IMG/VR virus record: IMGVR_UViG_3300003873_000089 | Span: 1-22,216 of that record | Direction: 5' to 3' (one strand) | Length of the DNA: 22,216 bases | Origin: a virus | Shown: positions 1 to 6,073 of the stretch, one piece after another | Layout of the letters: each line of letters begins with the position of its first letter | Position numbering within the stretch: the stretch's first letter is position 1 | Made by a program: the position numbers and the translations under genes | The notes under the pieces: generated by a model | Database searches by the model: none | What the model was told of the DNA's origin: nothing | Seen by the model: only the letters and a program-made list of their open reading frames with translations

Positions 1-1
1 A

Positions 2-136
2 AATGATTACACAAAATTTGGCAACTTTGATGGAATAATTAAAAAAATATCTAATTCACAAAGGTATAAAATGATAGGTAATTCGTGGACAAAAGATGTT
101 ATAAAACATATTTTTAGTGGTTTAGAAGTAAGGTGA
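2..136 (+). CDS. DNA cytosine-5 methyltransferase, C-terminal end only (partial)
   Basis: An open frame enters from the left edge and stops at TGA 134-136, giving about 44 residues. The stretch QRYKMIGNSW followed by TKDVIKHIF resembles the C-terminal motif X of phage Dcm-type cytosine methyltransferases, usually of the form RYK-x-(L/I)GN-S followed by a helix with V-I-x-H-I. The whole enzyme would methylate cytosine C5 using S-adenosylmethionine, and phages typically use this against host restriction. The catalytic PCQ and ENV motifs lie outside the window, so activity cannot be judged. The stop is followed at once by the ribosome site of the next small ORF, so this gene probably heads or belongs to the plus-strand operon. 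The family call rests on one motif and is moderately sure. Confidence 0.6.
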   Translation, partial: NDYTKFGNFDGIIKKISNSQRYKMIGNSWTKDVIKHIFSGLEVR

Positions 137-148
137 AGGAGGTATAAG

Positions 149-184
149 ATGATTAGAATAGATAAAGGGTTGGTGGCAAGATGA
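149..184 (+). CDS. 11-residue micro-ORF, possible leader peptide
   Basis: ATG at 149 follows a strong AAGGAGG site (136-142) with normal spacing and encodes MIRIDKGLVAR. Its TGA (182-184) overlaps the ATG of the next micro-ORF (181-183) as ATGA, the arrangement expected for translational coupling. The ribosome site belongs to the same near-identical cassette that precedes the next genes in this array, which argues that it is translated. No function is recognised. It may simply deliver ribosomes to the following hydrophobic peptide, or be the remnant of a larger gene. Confidence 0.4.
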   Translation: MIRIDKGLVAR

Positions 185-270
185 ATATCTTAATAATGCT
201 AAAGAAAGCAATTAAATGGCTGTTATGTGAAATTTACAGTATTATATTGTATATTTATGTGGTTCACTAA
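181..270 (+). CDS. 29-residue hydrophobic peptide, coupled to the upstream micro-ORF
   Basis: The ATG at 181 overlaps the stop of the preceding 11-codon ORF (ATGA), and the frame ends with TAA at 268-270. The peptide begins MNILIMLKKAIKWLL and continues with a run of I, L, Y and V. It looks like a short membrane-seeking or amphipathic helix with two lysines near its start. It has no ribosome site of its own, so translation would rely on coupling. Small hydrophobic phage peptides can be toxins, holin-like, or inhibitors of host membrane proteins, but nothing here fixes a role. It sits directly before the AAGGAGG cassette of the 113-residue gene. Confidence 0.4.
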   Translation: MNILIMLKKAIKWLLCEIYSIILYIYVVH

Positions 271-291
271 AAACCTATAAGGAGGTTTAAG

Positions 292-633
292 ATGGCAAAG
301 AGGATAATGTATTTAGAATTCAAATTAAGTATGCCCAACGTAGGTTCTTGGAATGGAAAATGGTCGGGAGAAGGGACGTATTATGCAATAGTTAAAAGGT
401 TAAAATTTGATAAAGCAGAGGAAGTTTTAAAGCATTCCAGCTATTATTACGGATGGGATGATGGCTGGGGCGCTCTTGTTAAAGTTACTCAGATTGATGC
501 AAAACAAGCTCGGAAAATTCAAAAATTAAGTAGCGGGTTTTGTGGATATGACTGGATGGTTGATTCTATTATTTCTTTTGGAAAAATATTGAATTCAAAG
601 CAACAAAAGAATCTTTTAAATAAGGAGGTTTAA
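292..633 (+). CDS. Conserved phage hypothetical protein, Trp/Gly/Tyr-rich, 113 aa
   Basis: The ATG at 292 follows AAGGAGG at 279-285. The protein is rich in aromatic residues and glycine: WNGKWSGEG near residue 20, YYYGWDDGWG near 52-61, and GFCGYDWM near 82-89. I recognise the pattern from small uncharacterised early proteins of other phages but cannot attach a function or a named domain. There is no signal peptide or membrane segment, so it should be a compact cytoplasmic protein. It is the first sizeable gene of the small-gene array, and the next gene begins one base after its stop, with that gene's ribosome site inside the 3' end of this one. Confidence 0.75.
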   Translation: MAKRIMYLEFKLSMPNVGSWNGKWSGEGTYYAIVKRLKFDKAEEVLKHSSYYYGWDDGWGALVKVTQIDAKQARKIQKLSSGFCGYDWMVDSIISFGKILNSKQQKNLLNKEV

Positions 634-634
634 G

Positions 635-844
635 ATGAAATTTAAATATATTGATTATGTAGAAATAGATAATGAAAATGTAATAGATGCAATAAAGCAA
701 GAATTTAATCCTGAAGAAATTTTTTCAAAAGATGAATTGCTTTCATTTATAGCTGAAAATTATAGCCCTTCAGAAGTTTTTACAGAATCACAGTTGCAAG
801 AGTGGGCAGAATTTAATGGCTATGATATTGTAGCAAAATATTAA
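635..844 (+). CDS. Small acidic hypothetical protein with an internal duplication, 69 aa
   Basis: The ATG at 635 follows AAGGAGG at 622-628, the second copy of an 18-base initiation cassette identical to that of the gene upstream. The protein is acidic and contains two similar units, NPEEIFSKDELLSF and SPSEVFTESQLQEW, each of the form (N/S)P-x-E-(I/V)-F-x-x-x-x-L. This looks like a duplicated helical hairpin. Phages often carry small acidic proteins of this kind and some mimic DNA, but no such role can be assigned here. Function unknown. Confidence 0.7.
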   Translation: MKFKYIDYVEIDNENVIDAIKQEFNPEEIFSKDELLSFIAENYSPSEVFTESQLQEWAEFNGYDIVAKY

Positions 845-857
845 TAGGAGGTTTGAA

Positions 858-1169
858 GTGGCTAAAAAAGATTATATGGAATTAGCATTGCAAATAGTTG
901 CACAATGTTGGGGGACTGAGGAAAATAAAAATAAGGTAATGGATGCTGATTTATCTGATGCTTGTGCTTACAAACTTGCTTATTGGATAGATAAAGTGGC
1001 ACAAAACCAAAGAAATGCAGAATATTACAAAAGTTTGCTTGACCGTATCGGGAAAGCTATTGGGGAAAGAGCTTATACTCCCGATTATGGCAGTATGTCT
1101 ATTGAGGTGCTTTATGATAAACTGCCTGAAATTATAGAAAATGATTATAAAAAGGAGGTTTTAAGATGA
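858..1169 (+). CDS. Conserved phage hypothetical protein, 103 aa, GTG start
   Basis: It starts with GTG at 858, six bases after the TAGGAGG-type site at 845-851, a variant of the repeated cassette. Its C-terminal half (YYKSLLDRIGKAIG, then YTPDYGSMSIEVLYDKLPEII) resembles a short module often seen in phage early proteins, of the form YYxxLLDxIG...DxGS...VLxxKLPEI. No biochemical function is known to me for that module. Its TGA overlaps the ATG of the next gene by four bases (ATGA, 1166-1169), so the two are probably translationally coupled. It appears soluble. Confidence 0.72.
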   Translation: MAKKDYMELALQIVAQCWGTEENKNKVMDADLSDACAYKLAYWIDKVAQNQRNAEYYKSLLDRIGKAIGERAYTPDYGSMSIEVLYDKLPEIIENDYKKEVLR

Positions 1170-1570
1170 ATTTATTAGATGCGGCTAAATTAAGTAAGCC
1201 TTTTAAAAGGAAAGATTGGAACAAGTGGTATCACGCACCAAACTCTTTGAGAGAGGTAACATTCTTTGTGATTGATGATGATATGAAATATTATCTTTTA
1301 ACTTTTAGTGATTTACTTGCTGATGACTATATCATCAAAGAGGAAAAGTGGTATGATGGAGATTTTAAAAAGAAATATCCTAATGGTGTATTATGCTGGG
1401 TATCTAATCTTTCTTATAGTTCTGACTATGTCGAAATTATTAAAGATTATAATAGTGATGAAGAAAAATTTATAAGCATTATAAATGAAGAATGGAATTA
1501 TGCTAAACCTATATCAAAAAAAGATGCACCTGTATTTTTAGAAGATTTAGAGGAGACTAAAAATGATTAA
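1166..1570 (+). CDS. Tad2/DUF2829-like small phage protein, candidate anti-defence factor
   Basis: The ATG at 1166 follows AAAGGAGG within 1151-1158. The N-terminal 60 residues have the layout of the Tad2-like (DUF2829) family: a first helix LLDAAKL, a basic-aromatic strand FKRKDWNKW (residues 13-21), a variable strand pair, then LTFSDLLADDYIIKEE (45-60), matching the family's DLLADDW(E/x)I ending. Family members from phages bind cyclic ADP-ribose-type signals and block Thoeris defence. Whether this protein binds such a ligand is not visible. The C-terminal half, containing LCWVS and WNYAKPI, is an extension that I have seen in mind with other small phage proteins but cannot name. It could equally be an unrelated phage protein sharing the short motif. 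The gene overlaps the endolysin start by eight bases. Confidence 0.5.
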   Translation: MNLLDAAKLSKPFKRKDWNKWYHAPNSLREVTFFVIDDDMKYYLLTFSDLLADDYIIKEEKWYDGDFKKKYPNGVLCWVSNLSYSSDYVEIIKDYNSDEEKFISIINEEWNYAKPISKKDAPVFLEDLEETKND

Positions 1571-2099
1571 AAACGAAATATTTCAATTCATAGCTTTTAG
1601 GTTAGAGAAAAGAGGTCAACCTAAAGGGGATAACCCAACCCTTTATGGTATAAACAAAAGATGGCATCCTAAAGAATATGCTGAAATAGAAAATGCTGAT
1701 GCTACTGACAATCCCTTGATTATTCAAGATGCAGTTCTAAAAGTTTATAACGATATGTTTGAGAATTCTATAGCAAAGTATTTTGAAAGCTACTATCCGT
1801 TATGGGTAAATATCTTTGATATGGGAATGAATAAGGGTAAAGATGATGCCGTCTTATGCTGGCAATGGACAATAAATGCTCTAACATCTACTCACTTAAA
1901 ACCTGATGGAATTTGGGGTAGAAATAGTAAAGGTTCACTTTATCTACTTAAAACTCTACCGATAAGATTGTGGAACGAAACATATTCTCTACAGCGGGCA
2001 AAAAACTATGCTTTAACTTCAAAAAAATCTTGGGTAAATGGGCTTATAAATAGGGTTATTAGGTTGCAAGAACATATAATTAGAATAGAGGAGAAATAA
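1563..2099 (+). CDS. Endolysin, GH108-type N-acetylmuramidase with PG_binding_3-like end
   Basis: The 178-residue protein matches the glycosyl hydrolase 108 layout. A helix carries the probable catalytic Glu15 in RLEKRG (the family usually has E-G-G), then PTLYGI (25-30) replaces the usual ATxYGI. WVNIFDMGMNKG (81-92) matches the FDxAVNxG motif, and DGIWGRNS (115-122) matches the DG-x-x-G turn of the PG_binding_3 region. It should cut the glycan backbone of peptidoglycan at lysis. There is no signal peptide or membrane segment, so export would need a holin. The start at 1563 has GAGGAG upstream and overlaps the previous gene by 8 bases. The loop after Glu15 is shorter and less glycine-rich than typical, so substrate detail is uncertain. 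Confidence 0.78.
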   Translation: MIKNEIFQFIAFRLEKRGQPKGDNPTLYGINKRWHPKEYAEIENADATDNPLIIQDAVLKVYNDMFENSIAKYFESYYPLWVNIFDMGMNKGKDDAVLCWQWTINALTSTHLKPDGIWGRNSKGSLYLLKTLPIRLWNETYSLQRAKNYALTSKKSWVNGLINRVIRLQEHIIRIEEK

Positions 2100-2384
2100 A
2101 TGAAATTAAAACAGGCTTGTCCAGAAGAAGACGTTGAATGTAACACAATAAATCTAACATTAGGTTTTCAAAGTTTCATCATAGGTATGATGAAATCTAA
2201 GGGTATAACACATAAAGAACTTGCTAAAAGAATGGGAGTTAGTAAAAGCAATGTTACTTATTTATTGACTTGGTCTAACAATCTTAGTTTAAAATCTATT
2301 GTGAAAATGCTTATAGCGTTAGATTTTAGTGATATAAAGATATACTTAAAAGGAGGGAGTGGAGATGATGAAAAACATAATTGA
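2100..2384 (+). CDS. Small XRE-type helix-turn-helix DNA-binding protein, 94 aa
   Basis: The ATG at 2100 directly follows the endolysin TAA, with GAGGAG just upstream. A helix-turn-helix of the Cro/C1 (XRE) type lies at about residues 28-75: SFIIGMMKSKGITHKELAKR (helices 1-2), MGVSKSNVTYLLT (recognition helix), then LSLKSIVKMLIALDF (helices 4-5). The N-terminal 25 residues carry two cysteines and are unlike the usual repressor start. Such proteins commonly repress or time phage or toxin-antitoxin promoters. No operator repeat is obvious beside it. Lying between endolysin and a small membrane protein, it could control this operon. The fold is fairly sure and the target unknown. Confidence 0.75.
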   Translation: MKLKQACPEEDVECNTINLTLGFQSFIIGMMKSKGITHKELAKRMGVSKSNVTYLLTWSNNLSLKSIVKMLIALDFSDIKIYLKGGSGDDEKHN

Positions 2385-2526
2385 TATTTTAACTATGATT
2401 GATTTTATATTAGTAGGTATATTCTTCACTATGGTAATTATTTTAATTGGCTACATTTCAATTGATATAATCAAAAGAGAGGGAAAATATATTGATAACT
2501 TGGATATAGAGTTAAAGGAGAATTAA
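2365..2526 (+). CDS. Small single-pass membrane protein, 53 aa
   Basis: The ATG at 2365 lies inside the 3' end of the helix-turn-helix gene, with AGGAGG at 2351-2356 and eight bases between, so the start is well supported. The frame ends at TAA 2524-2526, immediately before the next ATG. Residues about 12-34 (FILVGIFFTMVIILIGYISI within it) form one strong membrane helix, followed by a charged tail IIKREGKYIDNLDIELKEN. It is too short for the main holin families, but its position two genes after the endolysin makes a holin, antiholin or spanin-like accessory role possible. No family is recognised. Confidence 0.65.
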   Translation: MMKNIIDILTMIDFILVGIFFTMVIILIGYISIDIIKREGKYIDNLDIELKEN

Positions 2527-2796
2527 ATGATTAGACTAATTCTTTTTACTTCTAATTATTGCGTTGGTTGTGTGCCTATGAAAAAGAAAGTAACTAACAT
2601 TGTGCTTGAAACACCTAACAGCATTACTGCGGATTTTATCAACATAGATGAAAACGACGAGAACCTGCAGATGGCAAGGGTTTATTATGTTAGCTCAACA
2701 CCAACATTGCTAATAGAAGTTGACGGCAGGATAATGGATACTATTATAGGTAACGTGCCAGCAGAGGAGATAATAAAAGCTATTAGTTTGTTATAG
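2527..2796 (+). CDS. Phage thioredoxin/glutaredoxin-like protein, 89 aa
   Basis: The start at 2527 follows AAAGGAG, directly after the previous stop. The protein has the thioredoxin layout: strand IRLILFTSN, the redox motif CVGC at residues 12-15 at the head of a helix (PMKKKV), strand FINIDE, then VSSTPTLLI (55-63) with the conserved cis-proline (Pro59) facing the active site, and a final helix AEEIIKAISL. It should catalyse dithiol-disulfide exchange in the cytoplasm, for example supplying reductant to a ribonucleotide reductase. At 89 residues it is nearer glutaredoxin or NrdH length than full thioredoxin. No partner reductase gene is in view. Its stop overlaps the converging gene by six bases. 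Confidence 0.85.
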   Translation: MIRLILFTSNYCVGCVPMKKKVTNIVLETPNSITADFINIDENDENLQMARVYYVSSTPTLLIEVDGRIMDTIIGNVPAEEIIKAISLL

Positions 2797-3177
2797 GTGA
2801 ATCTTATCAAGAAAATGAATTATGATAAAAAGAAATTGAAAAGCTAAAGTTATCAAACCACCAATTAACCATCTGTCTAAATTATCAATTCGCCTATTTG
2901 TTTCAATTATCTTTGTATTTAAATCCTCAATCCTTTGTATATTAACGGGACAGTTTTTTGTCCCGTTAGAATTTATATTTTCAACCTGCTTAAATAGAGC
3001 AGTTATTTTCTTATTATTCTCATTCGTTTTCTCAACATAAGTTGTTAATTTATCCAAGCCTTCCATTACTTTAACCATACTATTTTCGTGAACATCTATT
3101 TTTGTAGCTAATGTAGCCACATTGAGATTAAGTTTATCTATTTTAGCATCAAGCTCATCTATTTTAGTATTTTCCAT
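2791..3177 (-). CDS. Tail-anchored coiled-coil membrane protein, XhlA-like, 128 aa
   Basis: Residues 1-100 are a long polar helix with heptad-like spacing (KIDELDAKIDKLNLNVATL, later RIEDLNTKIIETNRRIDNL). Residues 103-122 (WLIGGLITLAFQFLFIII) form a single C-terminal membrane helix ending in a short basic tail. This architecture matches XhlA/hemolysin-type holin accessory proteins and other phage tail-anchored coiled coils, though the sequence match is too weak to fix a family. Its place just after the holin gene supports a lysis-related job at the inner membrane. The gene carries a perfect 10-bp inverted repeat in its middle and ends in convergent overlap with the thioredoxin gene. The start at 3177 has GAGGTAGTA upstream. 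Confidence 0.65.
   Translation of the reverse strand: MENTKIDELDAKIDKLNLNVATLATKIDVHENSMVKVMEGLDKLTTYVEKTNENNKKITALFKQVENINSNGTKNCPVNIQRIEDLNTKIIETNRRIDNLDRWLIGGLITLAFQFLFIIIHFLDKIHL
2943..2968. repeat. Perfect 10-bp inverted repeat inside the coiled-coil gene
   Basis: TAACGGGACA (2943-2952) and TGTCCCGTTA (2959-2968) are exact reverse complements separated by six bases (GTTTTT). The hairpin is strong for such AT-rich DNA and lies in coding sequence for residues around 69-77 of the minus-strand gene. It sits about 150 bases beyond the last plus-strand gene, in the region where the two converging operons would collide. No T-run follows on either strand, so it is not a standard intrinsic terminator. 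Confidence 0.75.
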
Positions 3178-3181
3178 ATTA

Positions 3182-3607
3182 CTACCTCTTTAAATTTTCA
3201 GCTATTTTTTCCGCACTTCTTCCAACAACATAACCACCAATACCGAGTTTAAGCAATCCCCACATATCAGGAGGGATTTGTAACATAACTGCCTTATTAA
3301 CTCCAAATAAAAGCTGTATATAAGGTGCTATAATGTAGTTGTTAGCTATAATAACTCCGAAGAGCATCATTAAAATAGGTCTCCAATTTCTTTGTAACCA
3401 ACTCTTTCCTTGTTCCTCAGCTAAAACAGTTTTAACTTTTGCTTGTAGCTCATTATCATATTTTGCGTAATCTAATTGAGTAACTGCCTTTTGTATCTCG
3501 GACTTAATCTCAAGTGCTTTGTCCTTATCTAAAGTTGACTTATCAACCACCTTAAATATATCATCTACAATATTCCCTATTATAGGAATAAACGAAAAGA
3601 GACCCAT
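3182..3607 (-). CDS. Holin, three-transmembrane (GTA-holin type), 141 aa
   Basis: The protein has the layout of the 3TM holin family first defined in gene transfer agents and common in phages of Gram-negative bacteria. An amphipathic N-terminal half is followed by SWLQRNWRPILMM (69-81), the signature basic-aromatic motif. Membrane helices run at about 77-89 and 92-102, and a last segment IPPDMWGLLKLGIGGYVVGR (111-130) ends in the conserved GGYVVGRS motif. It should form the inner-membrane lesions that let the endolysin reach the cell wall. It starts four bases after an AAGGAGG-containing stretch and has a 4-base gap to the next gene. The matching endolysin lies on the other strand, which is unusual. 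Confidence 0.85.
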   Translation of the reverse strand: MGLFSFIPIIGNIVDDIFKVVDKSTLDKDKALEIKSEIQKAVTQLDYAKYDNELQAKVKTVLAEEQGKSWLQRNWRPILMMLFGVIIANNYIIAPYIQLLFGVNKAVMLQIPPDMWGLLKLGIGGYVVGRSAEKIAENLKR

Positions 3608-3618
3608 AGTGAGCCTCC

Positions 3619-3810
3619 TTAAACTTTAGTTTTTAGTTTGTTATATTCGTGCTTAATAGTTTGCCAGCCATCGTTTATATTGTGCTTTTCTTTCATCACC
3701 GTTGTTACTATTTTAATTCCATTCTTCTTACCTACAAAAAACCCTACTACAAAACTTATGATAATTAGAATAAAAAATATAACCGTTCCCGCTGTAGTTA
3801 AGCAATTCAT
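3619..3810 (-). CDS. Small N-terminal-anchored membrane protein, 63 aa
   Basis: The ATG at 3810 follows AAAAGGGGGAATT, an acceptable ribosome site. Residues 8-28 (TVIFFILIIISFVVGFFVG within it) form one membrane helix, followed by a basic turn KKNGIK and a polar helical tail to residue 63. An N-terminal anchor with a helical tail fits the general shape of an inner-membrane spanin (Rz-like) or a holin helper, but the tail is much shorter than usual for Rz. No family is recognised. It sits directly upstream of the holin in the lysis end of the late operon. Confidence 0.65.
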   Translation of the reverse strand: MNCLTTAGTVIFFILIIISFVVGFFVGKKNGIKIVTTVMKEKHNINDGWQTIKHEYNKLKTKV

Positions 3811-3822
3811 AATTCCCCCTTT

Positions 3823-3945
3823 TCATATAAATATATCTATGTTGTATGTAAGTATTATGTGAGAATATTTGCCCCACTCATACCAATGAATTAACCTGTC
3901 AATTATCATTCTGCCTTTGTAAGCGAGAATGTAGATAGTCTGCAT
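3823..3945 (-). CDS. 40-residue ORF like the N-terminus of a YiiX/NlpC-P60-type peptidase (truncated remnant)
   Basis: The ATG at 3945 is preceded by GAGG with five bases between, and the frame ends at TGA 3823-3825. The sequence IYILAYKGRMIIDRLIHWYE and then WGKYSHI resembles the N-terminal segment of phage permuted papain-like (YiiX/YaeF or NlpC/P60) hydrolases, which typically read Y-x-I-A-Y-x-G-x-S...I-R-W-x-T-x-x-x-Y-S/T-H-V, the histidine being catalytic. The rest of that domain, with its nucleophilic cysteine, is missing, and the next gene follows immediately. It is best read as a decayed fragment or a very small protein derived from one. The family link rests on about 25 residues. Confidence 0.45.
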   Translation of the reverse strand: MQTIYILAYKGRMIIDRLIHWYEWGKYSHIILTYNIDIFI

Positions 3946-3977
3946 TGTTACCTCAAAACCGTTCGCTCTTTAGAAAG

Positions 3978-4145
3978 TTAATCAGATTTGCCAGATGATT
4001 CATTAGCTTGCTCTGCTTGTAGCTTGTTAATTTGTTGCACTTTCTGATTTATAACCCGATTTAGTGACTGTAACTGTGACTGAAGTTGGCTTTGTTGCAT
4101 TATCAAGTCATAGACTTCCGCTTTCTCACTTTTTATTTTGTCCAT
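3978..4145 (-). CDS. Small coiled-coil protein, 55 aa
   Basis: The ATG at 4145 follows AGGAGG (on the minus strand) by four bases, and the frame ends at TAA 3978-3980. The product is almost all helix, rich in Q, S and K with leucine/valine heptads (LIMQQSQLQSQLQSL, then VINQKVQQINKLQAEQ), ending in a polar tail. It follows the tail fibre by eight bases, the ribosome site overlapping the fibre stop. Small trimeric coiled coils after fibre genes can be fibre assembly helpers or part of the fibre attachment, but there is no direct evidence. Function unknown. Confidence 0.6.
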   Translation of the reverse strand: MDKIKSEKAEVYDLIMQQSQLQSQLQSLNRVINQKVQQINKLQAEQANESSGKSD

Positions 4146-4153
4146 AGTTCCTC

Positions 4154-6073
4154 CTATACACTATAATATGGTATTTTATAATCTGTTCCTTGAATAGTAA
4201 TTGTTACAAAACCAACAGGATTTGCTGGTAATGTTGCTGTTCCTGCTGTTGCTGTTGTAGAAGTAGTAAGATTAAGAGCTAAACTTGTACCTATAGTAAC
4301 TTTTCCTGTTGAAGCATTGATTGCAAAAGGTCGCAGGGTATTAAAACTGCCGTCAGGATTACCTATATCAGTTAAAAGTAAATAAATGTTTGTGCCATCA
4401 TTTCTAATAAAAAGTGATTCATTTGATGTTGCTATTCTTATTTGTGAAGCTACACTTGATGATAAACCTATTTTAGTTTCTGCACCTCCAAATACAGATG
4501 AGCCGTCAGCATTTATTCGCCATAATATAGTTAAACCATCTGCTGAATTTCCAAATATCTCGGCTTGTCCTCCATCTGTAGCCGGAGTAAACATAACATT
4601 TGCAGTATCTGAAGGACCAATCGTTATAGCACGTGATACAGCATCAACAATATGGATTCCATTTACCACATTATTTATTCTTATACCGTCTTTCCAATTC
4701 CCAGATTGTCGTTCAATTATTAAGCCTTCACCATTAGTAGAAACATCTCCATATCCGTTTAACAGCATACCTATAACTTGAGTAGGAGCAGCTGGACTAA
4801 GCACATCTGTATCAACTTCTAATCCATATATAATTCCAGAATAATTACCAGCACCCTGCGCCAAAAAATTAGCTCCCCATACGGACGAACTGCCATTATT
4901 TGCTTTAGCACCACTATACAAGCCTAATATTCTTGCAGATGATGTTGTCCCTGTCCCATCGCCAATTGCACCACCATCTTGATAAGCCTCAGAAGCAAAT
5001 GCTATTTTTGCATAACTTGGAATATTGCTGTCAAATATTCTTCTTATATATGTATTGTTTATTTTATGTCCTGAATTTGTTAAATATGTTGGCAAATAAT
5101 CATAACTCGCAAAAGTGCTTCCTGCATTAAAATTCCAAAAAACATCCTCATTAGAAGGCAAGTTAAGATTATTAGTAATCAAAATATTTTTATTATAAAG
5201 TAATGTTTTGTTTAGTGTGATTGCCTTTTGTATTGCTTTTGTATCATCTGTCGTTCCATCACCCTTTGCCCCAAACCAATCTACATTAACCTCTTCGTCA
5301 TACTGCCTCATCCAGCACCCACTACCAGTATTTGTAGTATTAAACCACGTATCCTGCTGTGTTGTATCACTCCAATCGGTAGGAAATGTTTTTGTTGGGT
5401 CTATAATCGTTCCACCGTTGTGATTGGCTTTGTCTTGGTTAGCATCCCAATAAAATATTCCGCCACCGCCATCACCTTGTGTGTGATAACCTAACGTTAA
5501 TACAACAAACGGTTGCACACCGTCCCAATTGCTTAAATCTACGTTTAGCAAATCACTAATTGTATTCACTTTCAAGTTAATGTTTGAATAATCAACATTA
5601 GCTCTCCACGTTAGCTTCTTATCTGCTGTAGTACCTAAAAAGCCACCTCCTACAATCGGGGGCAGTGTAATTATTTGTCCTTCATCTATCGGGTCATACT
5701 GCAATGTTCTGTCAAATTTCTCTTCTAACTGCTGTGATAATAATGTTAATTTGTCTAACGCCTTTTCATGTGATGCTGCCGGAAAAGGTGAATTCTGCGT
5801 ATAAACCGTTTCTTGAGTATAAGGCACTTCACGGTAAATCAAAACAGTATAACCGTCGTTAGCAGAATTTGTAAGTGTAACTGTTCCACCGCTGTTATCA
5901 GAATTTATACTAACCTCGTAATCAGTTCCATAGGTTAATTGTGTTTTATTATTATCTAAATCATAAACAAATACTTGAATGTCAGTTGGTTCAATAACAG
6001 GAAAGTCAAAACTATATGTTGTTGTAGAACCATCGTTTATATAGCTTATTTTATTCTTAGTAGTTGTTATCAT
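4154..6073 (-). CDS. Tail fibre / tailspike protein with T7-type N-terminal domain, 639 aa
   Basis: Residues 1-125 match the T7 tail-fibre N-terminal (virion-attachment) domain: a strand start TTTKNKISYINDGSTTTYSF, FDFPVIEPTDIQVFV, and the helix PAASHEKALDKLTLLSQQLE at about 98-117. Around 196-260 is a glycine- and tryptophan-rich linker (GDGGGGIFYWD). VDWFGAKGDGTTDDTKAIQKAI at about 264-285 is the classic entry to a pectate-lyase-3-type right-handed beta helix. Residues 330-625 are Gly/Ser/Thr/Asn-rich beta repeats that probably form the trimeric receptor-binding shaft and tip. No enzyme active site is identifiable, so polysaccharide cleavage is only possible, not shown. The start follows AGGAG and overlaps the upstream stop as ATGA. 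Confidence 0.88.
   Translation of the reverse strand: MITTTKNKISYINDGSTTTYSFDFPVIEPTDIQVFVYDLDNNKTQLTYGTDYEVSINSDNSGGTVTLTNSANDGYTVLIYREVPYTQETVYTQNSPFPAASHEKALDKLTLLSQQLEEKFDRTLQYDPIDEGQIITLPPIVGGGFLGTTADKKLTWRANVDYSNINLKVNTISDLLNVDLSNWDGVQPFVVLTLGYHTQGDGGGGIFYWDANQDKANHNGGTIIDPTKTFPTDWSDTTQQDTWFNTTNTGSGCWMRQYDEEVNVDWFGAKGDGTTDDTKAIQKAITLNKTLLYNKNILITNNLNLPSNEDVFWNFNAGSTFASYDYLPTYLTNSGHKINNTYIRRIFDSNIPSYAKIAFASEAYQDGGAIGDGTGTTSSARILGLYSGAKANNGSSSVWGANFLAQGAGNYSGIIYGLEVDTDVLSPAAPTQVIGMLLNGYGDVSTNGEGLIIERQSGNWKDGIRINNVVNGIHIVDAVSRAITIGPSDTANVMFTPATDGGQAEIFGNSADGLTILWRINADGSSVFGGAETKIGLSSSVASQIRIATSNESLFIRNDGTNIYLLLTDIGNPDGSFNTLRPFAINASTGKVTIGTSLALNLTTSTTATAGTATLPANPVGFVTITIQGTDYKIPYYSV

Larger units (their letters stand above)
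136..1168 (+). repeat. Repeated ribosome-binding cassette in front of five consecutive small genes
   Basis: Almost the same initiation sequence precedes the genes starting at 149, 292, 635, 858 and 1166. Copies at 277-294 and 620-637 are identical over 18 bases (ATAAGGAGGTTTAAGATG). Those at 136-151 (TATAAG for TTTAAG), 845-860 (GTG start, TTTGAAG) and 1151-1168 (one extra T) differ by one to three bases. The genes they serve are unrelated in sequence. The last genes of the operon (1563 onward) use different sites. Confidence 0.8.

Noticed and set aside
3897-3902. TTGACA on the minus strand as a promoter for the lysis genes
   Set aside because: No acceptable -10 box lies 16-18 bases downstream.
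4386-4781. 131-codon open frame on the plus strand
   Set aside because: Antisense to the well-supported tail fibre gene, with no ribosome site and no recognisable protein character.
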